Notes under the pieces: generated by a model
What the model was told of the DNA's origin: nothing
What the model saw: the letters and a program-made list of their open reading frames with translations, nothing else
The model's database searches: none
Shown here: positions 48,769 through 59,692 of the stretch, piece by piece
How positions within the stretch are numbered: the first letter of the stretch is position 1
How the letters are laid out: each line of letters begins with the position of its first letter
Assembly: GCF_030052815.1 (NCBI RefSeq)
Contig: NC_079495.1
Location: 43,219,651-43,283,650, forward strand
DNA: 64,000 nt
Source: Hevea brasiliensis
Taxonomy: Eukaryota; Streptophyta; Magnoliopsida; Malpighiales; Euphorbiaceae
Reading direction: 5' to 3'
Translations under genes and position numbers: made by a program

Positions 48769-50869
48769 TGTTAGTAGTATGCCCTAGAGCATATCATTTA
48801 GTATGTATCTTGTACATATTTTTAATAATAAAAGGCATTTCCACTTTTTCGTTTACATAATATATTTATGTGTAATAGAAAAGGTCCATTGATATTTTGT
48901 TAGAAATATTATTCTTAAGTTGTTAAGAATATGAGTGACAATATTTCTAGCACAAAGTATCATAAATAGGTTCACAATCGAGGATACTTCATAATAAGGA
49001 CATGACTTATCCAGAAAGATTGTATTCATGTTTGTTCCCAAGTTATTTATATGAGATATAAATAAGATGGAATGGTGAGTCTCATGCCATATAACAAACT
49101 TGATAGGCACTTATAAATGATAAGTAGGCCGAACCAGTGACACTTATGACAAGCACATGGAGTTTACTCTTGTCAATGTTTTGTCATAAATCATATCGAT
49201 GCATATAATCTTTAGACTGAGATATACAGTTATCTTGTATATAGGTAGTTTGAGTTTGATCTTGCTTTCATACTTGTACTATGTATGGGTATATGGGCAT
49301 GTGTTGGCTCTGCTAGTAATATATGGAGGTAGGTGTTGATCAAGATGGAATCTGTTCCTCTAAGTAAATAGAGTTAAAATCCTATGTTCAATTAATTTTT
49401 CTTGATGTTTCAAGTTCTGACTGAGACAGATAGATTTATTCGTAAAAGAGTTTACGATGAGAAAATCTTTTAATCAAGAACTGGAATTAAAAGAGAACAT
49501 AATATTTATAGCAAATGGAGTTTGGCATAAACCATGACTCGGCTTGAGTTGGGATTTTGTAACAGAGAGATTCTAGTGCATGGTAACATATGATTATAGG
49601 TTCATTTAAGGTAAACCTTATTACTAATTGGGTGGCCATGGCATGCTATGCTAGGTGTTAACCATGGTCTATGAGGTTCATAAAATGATTTAGAGAAATC
49701 ATTTATGGTAAGAAAGAGTTCTGATGATATTAAGAGTTGATATCATTTCTCATTGCCAATTAGTGATGAGCCTAGTAAGTCACACACATACACAAGTTAT
49801 CACCTAATTAAATATGATTTAATTAATTAATTAAAGAGTTTAATTGATTAATTAAATAGGTTTGGTTTGCAATTAGATTGCAAAGTCCCTAGCATGACTT
49901 GAAACCAAATCTAGATTATTGGATGTATAATATAAGTTAAATTTATATTTAAAGTGTTTAAATATGAATTTAATTAATGAGAAATTAATTAATAGAGATT
50001 AATTAATTAATTTATATTTGATATAAATTAATTAGAAGAAGAAAATAATTATTTTGGGTTAAGAACTCAAAATTAAGACACAGGGGCATTTTGGTCATTT
50101 CACAGTGTGACACGTGGCACCATGAGATGGTGACACATGGCATAACACATAAGCTTGCCAAATGTTTTTTAATCATGTAAGATGATTAAAATCAAGATTA
50201 AATATAGGTTTGACACTTGGCACAATGTGATTGGGTCACTTAAACCTAGAGCTAATCAAAGGGTGACATGTGGCTAGGGTTTAGTGTGTTAACCTAGCTA
50301 TTTAAGTGTGGTTATGAAAAGAAAACATAACCAGCAGCCTCTCCTCTCATTTGTCACGCCACTTTGAGCCTCTCCAGCTATTCTTCTTCATCTCTCATCA
50401 ATTCAAAGAGATTAGCCATCAATCTCTTGAATTAAGAACACTAGAAATTGTTTCTAGTGTCCTGTTTACATCTTTAATCTCTTAAAAGGCAGAACTTAAT
50501 TTTCTAATTAATAGAAAAAGCTTTAGAAGCTATTCAAGGGCTGCCATAGGTGTTCTTGGTGCGGACAAGCTAGAGAGACAACATTTGGTGTCCTGAAGAC
50601 GAATCTCAAAGGCGCAGACACGCTGCAGCACATCAAGAGGTTAGTGTAATCGTTCTTGATTTAATCTAGGGTTCTAAAATTAATCTGATTAATTTTAAAA
50701 TCTTAAATGGCAAATACAGATCCAAAAACATATTAAAAGAGTTTTAATATGTTGTTTATCATTGAAATCAAATAGATAAAAATAAATCTTGCATGGTGCA
50801 TGTGACCCTAGGTGAAAATTTTTGAATTCAATGGTATAATCTTGTGTTTTTCACGCTTCCGTTCCTTCA
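48769..50869 (+). repeat. 5' LTR of copia-C (2101 bp)
   Basis: It begins TGTTAGTAGTATGCC and ends GTTCCTTCA. It is very similar to 56192-58292. By eye, differences cluster at 49180-49560 and are mostly CAG/CTG versus CG, for example 'attcgtaaaag' here and 'attcagaaaag' in the 3' copy. A G-box is at 50111, with a TATA-like CTATTTAAG at about 50298. Confidence 0.96.
50111..50118 (+). promoter_or_regulatory. G-box/ABRE-like site in copia-C LTR
   Basis: CACGTGGC contains the CACGTG G-box and the ACGTGGC ABRE core known in plant promoters. It sits about 190 bases before the TATA-like box. It is repeated in the 3' LTR (57533-57540) and present in copia-D as CACGTG (60445-60450). A near-copy, TGACACATGGCA, follows some 20 bases on. 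Stress or ABA response is only an inference. Confidence 0.4.
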
Positions 50870-50871
50870 AT

Positions 50872-50884
50872 TGGTATCAGAGCC
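50872..50884 (+). other. Primer-binding site of copia-C
   Basis: TGGTATCAGAGCC, complementary to the 3' end of initiator Met-tRNA, starts two bases after the LTR end. This is the standard arrangement for plant copia elements. Confidence 0.95.
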
Positions 50885-51134
50885 ACTATATTTGCCATTT
50901 AGATTGTTGATTATATAATTTAATTGTGTGTTTGATCATGAGATCAAGAGATTCATTGCTGGTTGGATCATGAGATGTGGCGTCACACATGGTGAAGCCA
51001 CCATTGGTGGCGGCAACAATGGTTCCTTGGGTGGTTCAAGGTTTGGCTTTTAATTCTGCAATTGTTGTATGATCTAAGGCCTATTCTTTGACTAATTAAA
51101 GTGTTTAATTAGTTGTTTTAATCACACAATTAAA

Positions 51135-51490
51135 TTATGATTCAAATCAGAATTTTAAAAATTGTTTGAATGTGATTCAAATCTGAATTTTAAAAGTTGT
51201 TTGAATGTGATTCAAATCTGAATTTTTAAAGTTGTTTGAATCATATTTAAATCTGATTTTTTAAAATTGATTCAATAAAATTCAGATCTGATTTTTTAAG
51301 AAATATTTGAATGTGATTCAAATCTGATTTTTTAAAAAATGTTTGAACGTGATTCAAATCTGAATTTTGAAGTTGTTTGAATGTGATTCAAATCTGAATT
51401 TTTAAATTTATTTGAATGAGATTCAAATCTGAATTTTTAAATTTATTTGAATCATATTCAAATCTGGATTTTTAAGTTGAATATGAGATA
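51135..51490 (+). repeat. Tandem array of inverted-repeat units in copia-C leader
   Basis: About ten units of roughly 35 bases, each centred on a sequence like TTTGAATGTGATTCAAATC, whose two arms (TTTGAAT and ATTCAAA) pair with each other. Landmarks 'attcaaatctg' recur near 51140, 51174, 51211, 51317, 51351, 51388, 51421 and 51457, with diverged units between them. The RNA could form a row of small hairpins. Confidence 0.85.
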
Positions 51491-51881
51491 TTCAATTTAA
51501 TTTAAGTATGTATGTTTTATTTAATTGTTAAATAGTGATATGCATGATGGATGATCATGGACTATAAAAGACCAATGTGATTGGATTTATTTCTTTTATG
51601 TTTCTTTAGGATTGTAAATTAATTAATTTATTTTAATTTATTTTGGGCATATATTATTATGTTTGTAATATTTTTTGGGTTGTAATTTCATTTATTTAAG
51701 TTCTTGTAAATTCGCCTTGGTATGCCAAGGATTACTATGTAATATTGGATTGCAAGAAGTTCAAGGAGGTCAAGAGCATTGGTGGGACCAGTGGGAGGAA
51801 TTCAATATCAAGTGTTGATTATGTACTCCTTCAGCAACTCTTGTAAAATGAATGAATGAAATGCACCTAGGAATGCCCTAA

Positions 51882-51908
51882 TTCAATTCTTGGTGGCTCA
51901 GAATTGAA
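51882..51908 (+). other. 9-bp stem hairpin in copia-C leader
   Basis: TTCAATTCT (51882-51890) and AGAATTGAA (51900-51908) pair perfectly around the loop tggtggctc. The equivalent part of copia-A is outside the window, so conservation cannot be judged. Confidence 0.5.
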
Positions 51909-52655
51909 TCCCTTAGAAAGTCCATGATCATACCATATTTACTGCTTATCCATGAATGCATGAGATGTATGGGAATATATGCAATTATATGATATATGCA
52001 TGCTAAATGGATAATGTGCAAAGTGAGACCTTAATAGTAATTAGGATGACTATAAAATCTTCCAAATAAATGATTAAGTTGGAAATGCTATAATTAAAGT
52101 AATTATAACATAAGCCCTCCATTGGGGCAATTATTTTAAGAAATTTTAAATAGTTGCATGAGATGCAATTAATTTAAGAGATTTTCTTAAGAATAATTGT
52201 TAAGCATGAGATGTTGTAAATATGTAAATGGTTTGGTGGCCAATATTGGATGTACCTGAGGACATTAAAATTATTTGCATAATTACTGGCTCAATGGGAT
52301 CAACTTAACTAATGCAAGATAAGTCAATAATGGATGTACCTGAGATTTTGAGCATTAGGGGCTAGGTAAAGGATTGAACCTCACATGAGATGTGATGGGC
52401 AAGGAGTTGCTCACTTATAGTTTATTGTAATTCCAATAATGGATGTACCTGAGGATGATCAATAGAATTATAAGAATTCAATCACCCACTGGAAATCCAT
52501 CCAACTAGGATTTCCGTTTTCTACTTTGGAAGTGTAGGATTCGCTAAGTTAGTGGGAGGACCAATTTGATTAAAAGACCATAATCATTTTTGTTAAATAC
52601 ATGATACATTTACTAATTAATCTGGTTATTTTCTGCAGTTAATTTTTTGATAAAA

Positions 52656-53443
52656 ATGAGCACAAAACAACCACCACCATCCAATATCCTTGCAAGCATA
52701 CTTGATCACAACAGGTTGACAGGACCTAATCTGTCTGATTGGCTAAGAAATTTGAAACTTGTCCTGAACCTTGAACATATAGGATATGTTCTAGATTCAA
52801 ATGTTCCTGGTCCCTTACCTCCAGAGGCCACACAAGAGGAACATGAAACTTTGGACAAGTGGAAGGAGCATGATATGAGAGCTAAGTGTTACATGCTTGC
52901 TTCCATGAGTAATGAGTTACAGAAGCAACATGAGAACATGCAGAGTGCGAGTGAAATCCTCCTTCACCTACAAGAGTTGTATGGTGAGCACAGCAGGAAT
53001 GCTAGGTATGAGATATCTAGACAGCTATTCCGGTATGAGGATGTCCGAGGGCGAGAATGTTGGAGATCATGTCCACAAGATGATTGGTGATTGAGCAGTT
53101 GGAACATCTTGACTTCAACATGGATTTCCAACTACAAACGGATTTGATCCTTCAGTCCCTTCCTGAGTCTTTTGGGAATTTTGTGACAAATTTCCATATG
53201 ACTAAACAGGAATGCACCTTAGCTGAATTACTCAACATGCTGGTTATTGCCCAAAAGAATATGCCAGGCAATAAAGGAAAAGAGGTAGCTTTGGTTACAT
53301 CTTCTTCTGCTGGAAAGTCCAACAAGAAGAAGGGCAATAAGAAAAAGAAACTTCAGATTCCTGGTCCTTCTAAGAAAATAGCTAAACAGAAAGGGAAGAC
53401 CAAAGCTGACAAAGGCAAAGGAAAGTGTTTCCACTGCCAATAG
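52656..53443 (+). pseudogene. copia-C gag, frameshifted, knuckle broken
   Basis: The ATG at 52656-52658 is preferred over the in-frame TTG upstream because copia-A has an ATG at the same place. The UBN2-type gag (NRLTGPNLSDWLRNLKLVL, ENMQSASEILLHLQELYG) shifts frame near 53085 and resumes (LEHLDFNMDFQL, KQECTLAELLN, KKKGNKKKK). It ends at a TAG within the zinc knuckle after CFHCQ (53443), caused by a 23-bp tandem repeat. The CX2CX4HX4C knuckle seen in copia-A is therefore incomplete. The role would be the virus-like-particle shell. Confidence 0.9.
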
Positions 53444-53489
53444 GAAAGTGTTTCCATTGCCAGTAAGAAAGTGTTTCCATTGGCTAGAG
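53421..53489 (+). repeat. 23-bp tandem triplication inside the zinc knuckle
   Basis: The unit 'gaaagtgtttccattgcc' plus five bases occurs at 53421-53443, 53444-53466 and partly 53467-53489. It repeats the first half of the knuckle (KCFHC) and brings in stops at 53441 and 53464. It is absent from copia-A, copia-B and other copies seen here. Confidence 0.93.
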
Positions 53490-56180
53490 TATAGCAATCT
53501 AAAAGAATGCAATGCCATGGTGAAAACCAACTCAAGTTCAAAATATATTTGGCACTTAAGGTTATGTCATGTTGCAGAAGATAGGATTGCAAAATTGGAG
53601 AAAATGGGGATTTTATCCTCATTGGGCTCCGAGCCTACTCCAACTTGTGAATCTTGCCTTCAAGGCAAAATGACTAGATCACCCTTTGTTGGACAAGGGC
53701 TAAGAGCTGAAAATATTTTGGAGCTAATACATAGTGATGTATGTGGTCCATTTAAAGAAATGTCTAGAGGGGGCTTTCATTATTTTATTACCTTTACTGA
53801 TGATAAATCAAGGTTTGGGTATTTGTATTTGATGAAATACAAACATGAATCCTTTGAAAAGTTCAAAGAATTTAAATCTGAAGTAGAAAATCAAACAGGA
53901 AAAAGTATTAAAGCTCTTCGATCAGATCATGGAGGTGAATATTTGAATACTGAATTTGATGAATACTTGAGAGAGCATGGCATTGTTTCTCAGCTGACTC
54001 CTCCAGGAACGCCACAGCTGAATGGTGTATCTGAAAGGAGAAATCGTACCCTATTGGATATGGTACGTAGTATGATGAGCTATACTGATATGCCAATCTC
54101 CTTTTGGGGATTTGCATTAGAATCAGCTTTATATATTCTGAATAGGATTCCATCAAAATCAGTTTCTTCCACACCTTATGAGATATGGCATGGAAGAAAA
54201 CCAAGTCTTAAGCATGTTAAGATTTGGGGTTGTCCAGCTTATATCAAAAAGCTGAACACTGATAAATTGGAGACCAGATCAGAAAGAGGTCGATTTGTTG
54301 GATATCCAAAAGATAGTTTTGGATATTATTTTTATTTGTCTACTTCACAAAAGGTTGTGATAAGTAGAGATGCCACATTTCTTGAACAACAGTTTGTTCA
54401 AGAAGGAGGCAAAGGAAGGCAAATAGAGTTAGAATTGGAGAATTCTAACCAACCAACAGATCAGATGGATATAGATCCATCTAGTCAACCTATACCCATT
54501 GATGAAACATCTACAGCTGTTCCTCGTAGAACAACTGTGGTATCTCACCCACCGTGAGATATGGTTTTCTTCATGAAGAAGAACAAGAGTTGTCTACTCA
54601 TAAAGAAGTAGATCATGGAGATGATCCACTTACCTATGAAGAAGCTATATCAGATATAGACTCTTCAAAATGGATTGATGCTATGAAATTCGAGATTGAT
54701 TCCATGTATAAGAATCAAGTTTGGGATCTTGTTGACCCAGAAGATATTGTACCTATAGGGAACAAATGGGTTTTCAAGAAGAAAATTGGTTACGATGGAA
54801 AGGTAGAGACCTATCAGGCACGGCTATTAGCGTAAGGGTTTCTCCAAAGGCAAGGACTAGACTATGAGGAGACTTTCTACTTTGTTGCCATGCTTAAATC
54901 AATTAGGATTTTATTAGCAATAAATGCATACTATGATTATGAGATTTGGCGGATGGATGTCAAAAGCTTTACTCAATGGATACATTGAAGAAAACATTTT
55001 CATGGAACAACCTAAGGGATTTGAATCCCAAGATGGTTCCAAGGTATGCAAGCTAAAGCGATCCATTTATGGGTTGAAACATGCTTCGAGGAGATGGAAC
55101 ATCCGCTTTGATGAAGCCATTAAATCATTTGGTTTTATCAAAAATGAGGCTGAGCCATGTGTATATAAGAAGGTTAGTGACAGTGCTATCACTTTCCTTG
55201 TCTTATATGTGGATGACATACTGTTTATGGGTAATGATACAGGTATGTTGAGTACTATAAAGGTATGGTTGTCAAATACATTCTCCATGAAAGACTTAGG
55301 GGAGGCAACCTATATTCTTGGGATTCTCATCTATAGAGATAGAGAAAAAAGATTAATTGGTTTATCCCAAAGTCTATACTTGGAAAAGGTGTTAAAGAGG
55401 TTTAACATGCTTGATTCCAAGAGAGGATTGTTACCAGTGAGACATGGTATCCACCTTTCTAAAGAGATGTCTCCAAAGACACCAAGAAAGAGATAAGATG
55501 GCCAGATTCCATATGCTTGGCTATTGGAAGTTTAATGTATGCAATGTTGTGTACTAGGCCCGATATCGTATATTCTCGTTAGTTTGACTAGCGTATCAAT
55601 CCAATCCGTTTGGAACATCGATAGTCACAAGAATATCCTTAAGTACTTGAGAAGAACTAAGGATTTATTCTTGATTTATGGAGGTGGAGACTTGCAATTG
55701 GATGGTTATACCGATTCGATTTCCAATCGATATCGATGATAGAAAGTCTACCTCTAGATACGTGTTCATTTGTAATGGAGGTGCGATCGGTTGGAAGAGT
55801 TCCAAGCAGAGCACGCATCGCAGATTCCACTCATCGAGGTCGAGTATATTCTCGCATCGGATCTCGCAAAGGAAGTCGCTTTGGATAAAGAAGTTTGTGA
55901 CAGAACTTACAAGAGTTCCTTCCATTGAGTCGCAGTTCCATTACATCGTGACAACAATGGAGCGATCATCTGAGCTAAGGAACCAAGGTCTCACCGTAAA
56001 TCCAAACACATAGAAAGGCGCTACCACATTATCGAGAAATAGTTGGGCGAGGCGATGTAGCCATGCAGAAATAGCATCACTGAAAATCCGGTGATCCATT
56101 CACTAAGCCTATGTCACGCACTGCTAGAACGACATCTTGAGAAGATAGGTCTAAGATATTGTAATGAATGGCTCTAGTGC
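53448..56180 (+). pseudogene. copia-C pol: integrase, RT, degraded RNase H; no protease
   Basis: 53448-54557 encodes the pre-integrase region (HLRLCHVAEDRIAKL, CESCLQGKM) and integrase with all DDE residues (HSDVCGPF, RSDHGGEYL, GVSERRNRTLL). RT starts at 54554 (WVFKKKIGYDGKV), has a TAA at 54834 and a shift to 54924, and keeps YVDD (LYVDDILFMG). RNase H (55500-56150) is scrambled by many small indels versus copia-D. Most of these fall at CAG/CTG, so this part may be a sequence-quality problem rather than decay. The aspartic protease is missing: the knuckle region joins SNLKECN directly, identical to copia-A. Confidence 0.92.
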
Positions 56181-56191
56181 TAGTGGGAGAT
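56181..56191 (+). other. Polypurine tract of copia-C
   Basis: GTGGGAGAT precedes the 3' LTR start TGTTAG at 56192. The same tract is visible in reverse at copia-B (33740-33749) and copia-D (61426-61435). Confidence 0.85.
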
Positions 56192-58292
56192 TGTTAGTAG
56201 TATGCCTTAGAGCATATCATTTAGTATGTATCTTGTACATATTTTTAATAATAAAAGGCATTTCCACTTTTTCGTTTACATAATATATTTATGTGTAATA
56301 GAAAAGGTCCATTGATATTTTGTTAGAAATATTATTCTTAAGTTGTTAAGAATATGAGTGACAATATTTCTAGCACAAAGTATCATAAATAGGTTCACAA
56401 TCGAGGATACTTCATAATAAGGACATGACTTATCTAGAAAGATTGTATTCATGTTTGTTCCTAAGTTATTTATATGAGATATAAATAAGATGGAATGGTG
56501 AGTCTCATGCCATATAACAAACTTGATAGGCACTTATAAATGATAAGTAGGCCGAACCAGTGACACTTATGACAAGCACATAGAGTTTACTCTTGTCAAT
56601 GTTTTGTAATAAATCATATCAGCATATAATCTTTAGACTGAGATAGCACAGCTTATCTTGTATATAGGTAGTTTGAGTTTGATCTCGCTTTCATACTTGT
56701 ACTATGTATGGGTATATGGGCATGTGTTGGCTCTCGCTAGTTATATATGGAGGTAGGTGTTGATCAAGATGGAATCTTCCTCTAAGTAAATAGAGTTAAA
56801 ATCCTATGTTCATTTAATTGTTCTTGATGTTTCAAGTTCTGGCCAGCAGATAGATTTATTCAGAAAAGAGTTTCTGATGAGAAAATCTTTTTAATCAAGA
56901 ACTGGAATTAAAAGAGAACATAATATTTATAGCAAATGGAGTTTGGCATAAACCATGACTCTAGCTTGAGTTGGGATTTTGTAACAGAGAGATTCTAGTG
57001 CATGGTAACATATGATTATAGGTTCATTTAAGGTAAACCTTATTACTAATTGGGTGGCCATGGCATGCTATGCTAGGTGTTAACCATGGTCTATGAGGTT
57101 CATAAAATGATTTAGAGAAATCATTTATGGTAAGAAAGAGTTCTGATGATATTAAGAATTGATATCATTTCTCATTGCCAATTAGTGATGAGCCTAGTAA
57201 GTCACACACATACACAAGTTATCACCTAATTAAATATGATTTAATTAATTAATTAAAGAGTTTAATTGATTAATTAAATAGGTTTGGTTTGCAATTAGAT
57301 TGCAAAGTCCCTAGCATGACTTGAAACCAAATTTAGATTATTGGATGTATAATATAAGTTAAATTTATATTTAAAGTGTTTAAATATGAATTTAATTAAT
57401 GAGAAATTAATTAATAGAGATTAATTAATTAATTTATATTTGATATAAATTAATTAGAAGAAGAAAATAATTATTTTGGGTTAAGAACTCAAAATTAAGA
57501 CACAGGGGCATTTTGGTCATTTCACAGTGTGACACGTGGCACCATGAGATGGTGACACATGGCATAACACATAAGCTTGCCAAATGTTTTTTTAATCATG
57601 TAAGATGATTAAAATCAAGATTAAATATAGGTTTGACACTTGGCACAATGTGATTGGGTTACTTAAACCTAGAGCTAATCAAAGGGTGACATGTGGCTAG
57701 GGTTTAGTGTGTTAACCTAGCTATTTAAGTGTGGTTATGAAAAGAAAACATAACCAGCAGCCTCTCCTCTCATTTGTCACGCCACTTTGAGCCTCTCCAG
57801 CTATTCTTCTTCATCTCTCATCAATTCAAAGAGATTAGCCATCAATCTCTTGAATTAAGAACACTAGAAATTGTTTCTAGTGTCCTGTTTACATCTTTAA
57901 TCTCTTAAAAGGCAGAACTTAATTTTCTAATTAATAGAAAAAGCTTTAGAAGCTATTCAAGGGCTGCCATAGGTGTTCTTGGTGCGGACAAGCTAGAGAG
58001 ACAACATTTGGTGTCCTGAAGACGAATCTCAAAGGCGAAGACACGCTGCAGCACATCAAGAGGTTAGTGTAATCGTTCTTGATTTAATCTAGGGTTCTAA
58101 AATTAATCTGATTAATTTTAAAATCTTAAATGGCAAATACAGATCCAAAAACATATTAAAAGAGTTTTAATATGTTGTTTATCATTGAAATCAAATAGAT
58201 AAAAATAAATCTTGCATGGTGCATGTGACCCTAGGTGAAAATTTTTGAATTCAATGGTATAATCTTGTGTTTTTCACGCTTCCGTTCCTTCA
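56192..58292 (+). repeat. 3' LTR of copia-C (2101 bp)
   Basis: It matches 48769-50869 with equal length and ends GTTCCTTCA followed by attag. It contains CACGTGGC at 57533 and the TATA-like CTATTTAAG near 57719. Differences from the 5' LTR are densest at 56590-56960. Confidence 0.96.
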
Positions 58293-58297
58293 ATTAG

Positions 58298-58794
58298 GAC
58301 TATAGGTGGCCCTTTTATATTTTGCATTTTGTATTAGTTTGGATTGTAACTATAAACTGCTATAATTATGTATTAATGTAAATATATGAAATTTCATATT
58401 ATTGAGATTTTCTGCATTACGTATATTGATAAATGAAATGTTGAGAATTATTTGTGAATATGCTTCAAGTGATGACGTGAACAGAAAAGTTTTGAAAATA
58501 TTATCGTGATTGAGATTGAGATTTTGAGATTGACTTGAATATATATAATGGAGTTTGGATTTTGAAATTATTTTGGAAGTGTTTTTAAACAGGTTCAGAA
58601 GAACTGTTTTTTCAATTTACAGACGGCACTCTGTCGGATTTTCTATAAAATTTGCGGATAAATTCAGATTTATCAAAATTGAAAATAAACGAATTATAAA
58701 GGGATAAATTTTAATAGAAATATAAATTGGTGCTCCGGCACACTGAGTGGCATAACTTGCTCGGCTACACTGTAGACGGGTAAGGGGTGTCACA
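58298..58794 (+). repeat. 3' LTR of gypsy-2, last part
   Basis: It resumes at 'gactataggtggccc' as in 39380 and runs to GGGGTGTCACA at 58794. It supplies the LTR end missing from the 5' LTR ('cgggtaaggggtgtcaca'). The spliced LTR length is about 3260 bp. Confidence 0.93.
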
Positions 58795-58799
58795 AAACA

Positions 58800-59692
58800 T
58801 CTCCAAACATGTAAAAAGATTTAGATCCTATGGCTAAATTTTCAACAGTTGAACCATTGCCAATCTGGACTCTAACATCTTGAGAACGCAAGCTGCTACT
58901 ATTTGCTAGTTCCTGCATATCATGAGAAATGTGAGAACTAGCATCAGTATCTAAAACCCAAGCTGTAGATGAACTATGAGTATCATTAGAATCTAAATAA
59001 CAAGATATGGACATGCCTTCCGAAGGTCTATCCTTCTTGTCCTTTAGAGAAGCAAGATACTCTAGGCAGTTCCTTTTCCAGTGCCCATCCTTCTGGCAGT
59101 GGAAACACTTTCCTTTGCCTCCACCAGCTTTAGTCTTCCCTTTATGTTTAGGTATTTTCTTGGAAGGACTAGGAATTTGAGATTTCTTTTTCTTATTGCC
59201 CTTCTTCTTGTTGGACTTTCCAGTAGAAGAAGATGCAATCAAAGCTACCTCTTTTCCTTTATTACCCGGCATATTCTTTTGGGCAATAACTAGCATGTTG
59301 AGTAAACCAGCCAAGGTGCATTCCTATTTAGTCATATGAAAATTTGTCACAAAATTCCCAAAAGACTCAGGAAGGGACTGAAGGATCAAATCCGTCTGCA
59401 GTTGGAAATCCATGTTGAAGTCAAAATGTTCCGACTGCTCAATCAGCCGAATCATCTTGTGGACATGATCCCCAACATTCTGTCCCTAAGACATCCTCAT
59501 GCGGAACAGCTGTCTAGATATGTCATACCTAGCATTCCTGCTGTGCTCACCATATAACTCTTGTAGGTGAAGGAGGATCTCACTCGCACTCTGCATGTTT
59601 TCATGCTGCTTCTATAACTCATTACTCATAGAAGCAAGCATGTAACATTTAGCTCTCATATCATGCTCCTTCCACTTGTCCAAAGTTTCATG
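58800..59692 (-). pseudogene. copia-B gag and protease start
   Basis: Read leftwards from 59692: gag (LDKWKEHDMRAKCYMLASM, then the MTK.ECTLAGLLN region) with stops, including one near 59320; then 58800-59314, open, with a Lys-rich linker, an intact knuckle (CFHCQKDGHWKRNC), a linker and the aspartic protease start TAWVLDTDASSHIS. The expected DTG is DTD, so the protease is inactive. The frame continues across gypsy-2 at 36643. The right edge (tcatg, 59688-59692) is the copia-D insertion point. Confidence 0.9.

Larger units (their letters stand above)
50885..52655 (+). other. copia-C untranslated leader (1.77 kb)
   Basis: It is non-coding. It contains a tandem array of about 35-bp units (51135-51490), a 9-bp stem hairpin (51882-51908) and the three TGGATGTACCTGAG motifs (near 52248, 52331, 52440). 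The part from 51960 matches copia-A 2557-3204. No conserved open frame is present. Confidence 0.85.
48769..58292 (+). mobile_element. copia-C, complete structure, 9524 bp, TSD attag
   Basis: It has two LTRs of 2101 bp each (48769-50869, 56192-58292), starting TGTTAGTAG and ending TTCCTTCA, with perfect attag duplications at 48764-48768 and 58293-58297. A Met-tRNA primer-binding site is at 50872, a polypurine tract precedes 56192, and the leader is long. It lies inside the 3' LTR of gypsy-2, so it is younger than gypsy-2. Coding capacity is lost: the protease is deleted and the frame is broken. Confidence 0.97.
36644..58794 (+). mobile_element. gypsy-2, Tekay/Del-like chromovirus, rearranged, TSD aaaca
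   Basis: It begins TGTAACATCC and ends GGGGTGTCACA, with perfect aaaca duplications at 36639-36643 and 58795-58799. Order: 5' LTR (truncated at its end), gag-pol copy 1, a 154-bp LTR start, a partial second pol copy, and the 3' LTR, which is split by copia-C. A C-terminal chromodomain plus very long LTRs places it in the Tekay/Del group (inference from family features). Total span without copia-C and the duplicated target is about 12.6 kb. Confidence 0.92.
31627..59692 (-). mobile_element. copia-B, minus strand, interrupted by gypsy-2 and cut by copia-D
   Basis: It comprises its left (3') LTR at 31627-33739, pol at 33740-36643 and gag/protease at 58800-59692. Gypsy-2 is inserted between pol and protease with a perfect aaaca duplication. 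On the right, copia-D is inserted in gag at 59693, so the 5' LTR is not in the window. Unlike copia-A and copia-C it keeps the protease region. Confidence 0.9.

Noticed and set aside
48853..49110. 85-residue minus-strand open frame in copia LTRs (also at 56276, 61084, 33399)
   Set aside because: It is kept in several LTR copies only because the LTRs are similar. It is antisense or sense by copy, with no known domain, and differs by shifts at its ends.
50872..50884. tRNA gene fragment
   Set aside because: It is the primer-binding site of copia-C, only about 13 bases next to an LTR end. No tRNA fold surrounds it.
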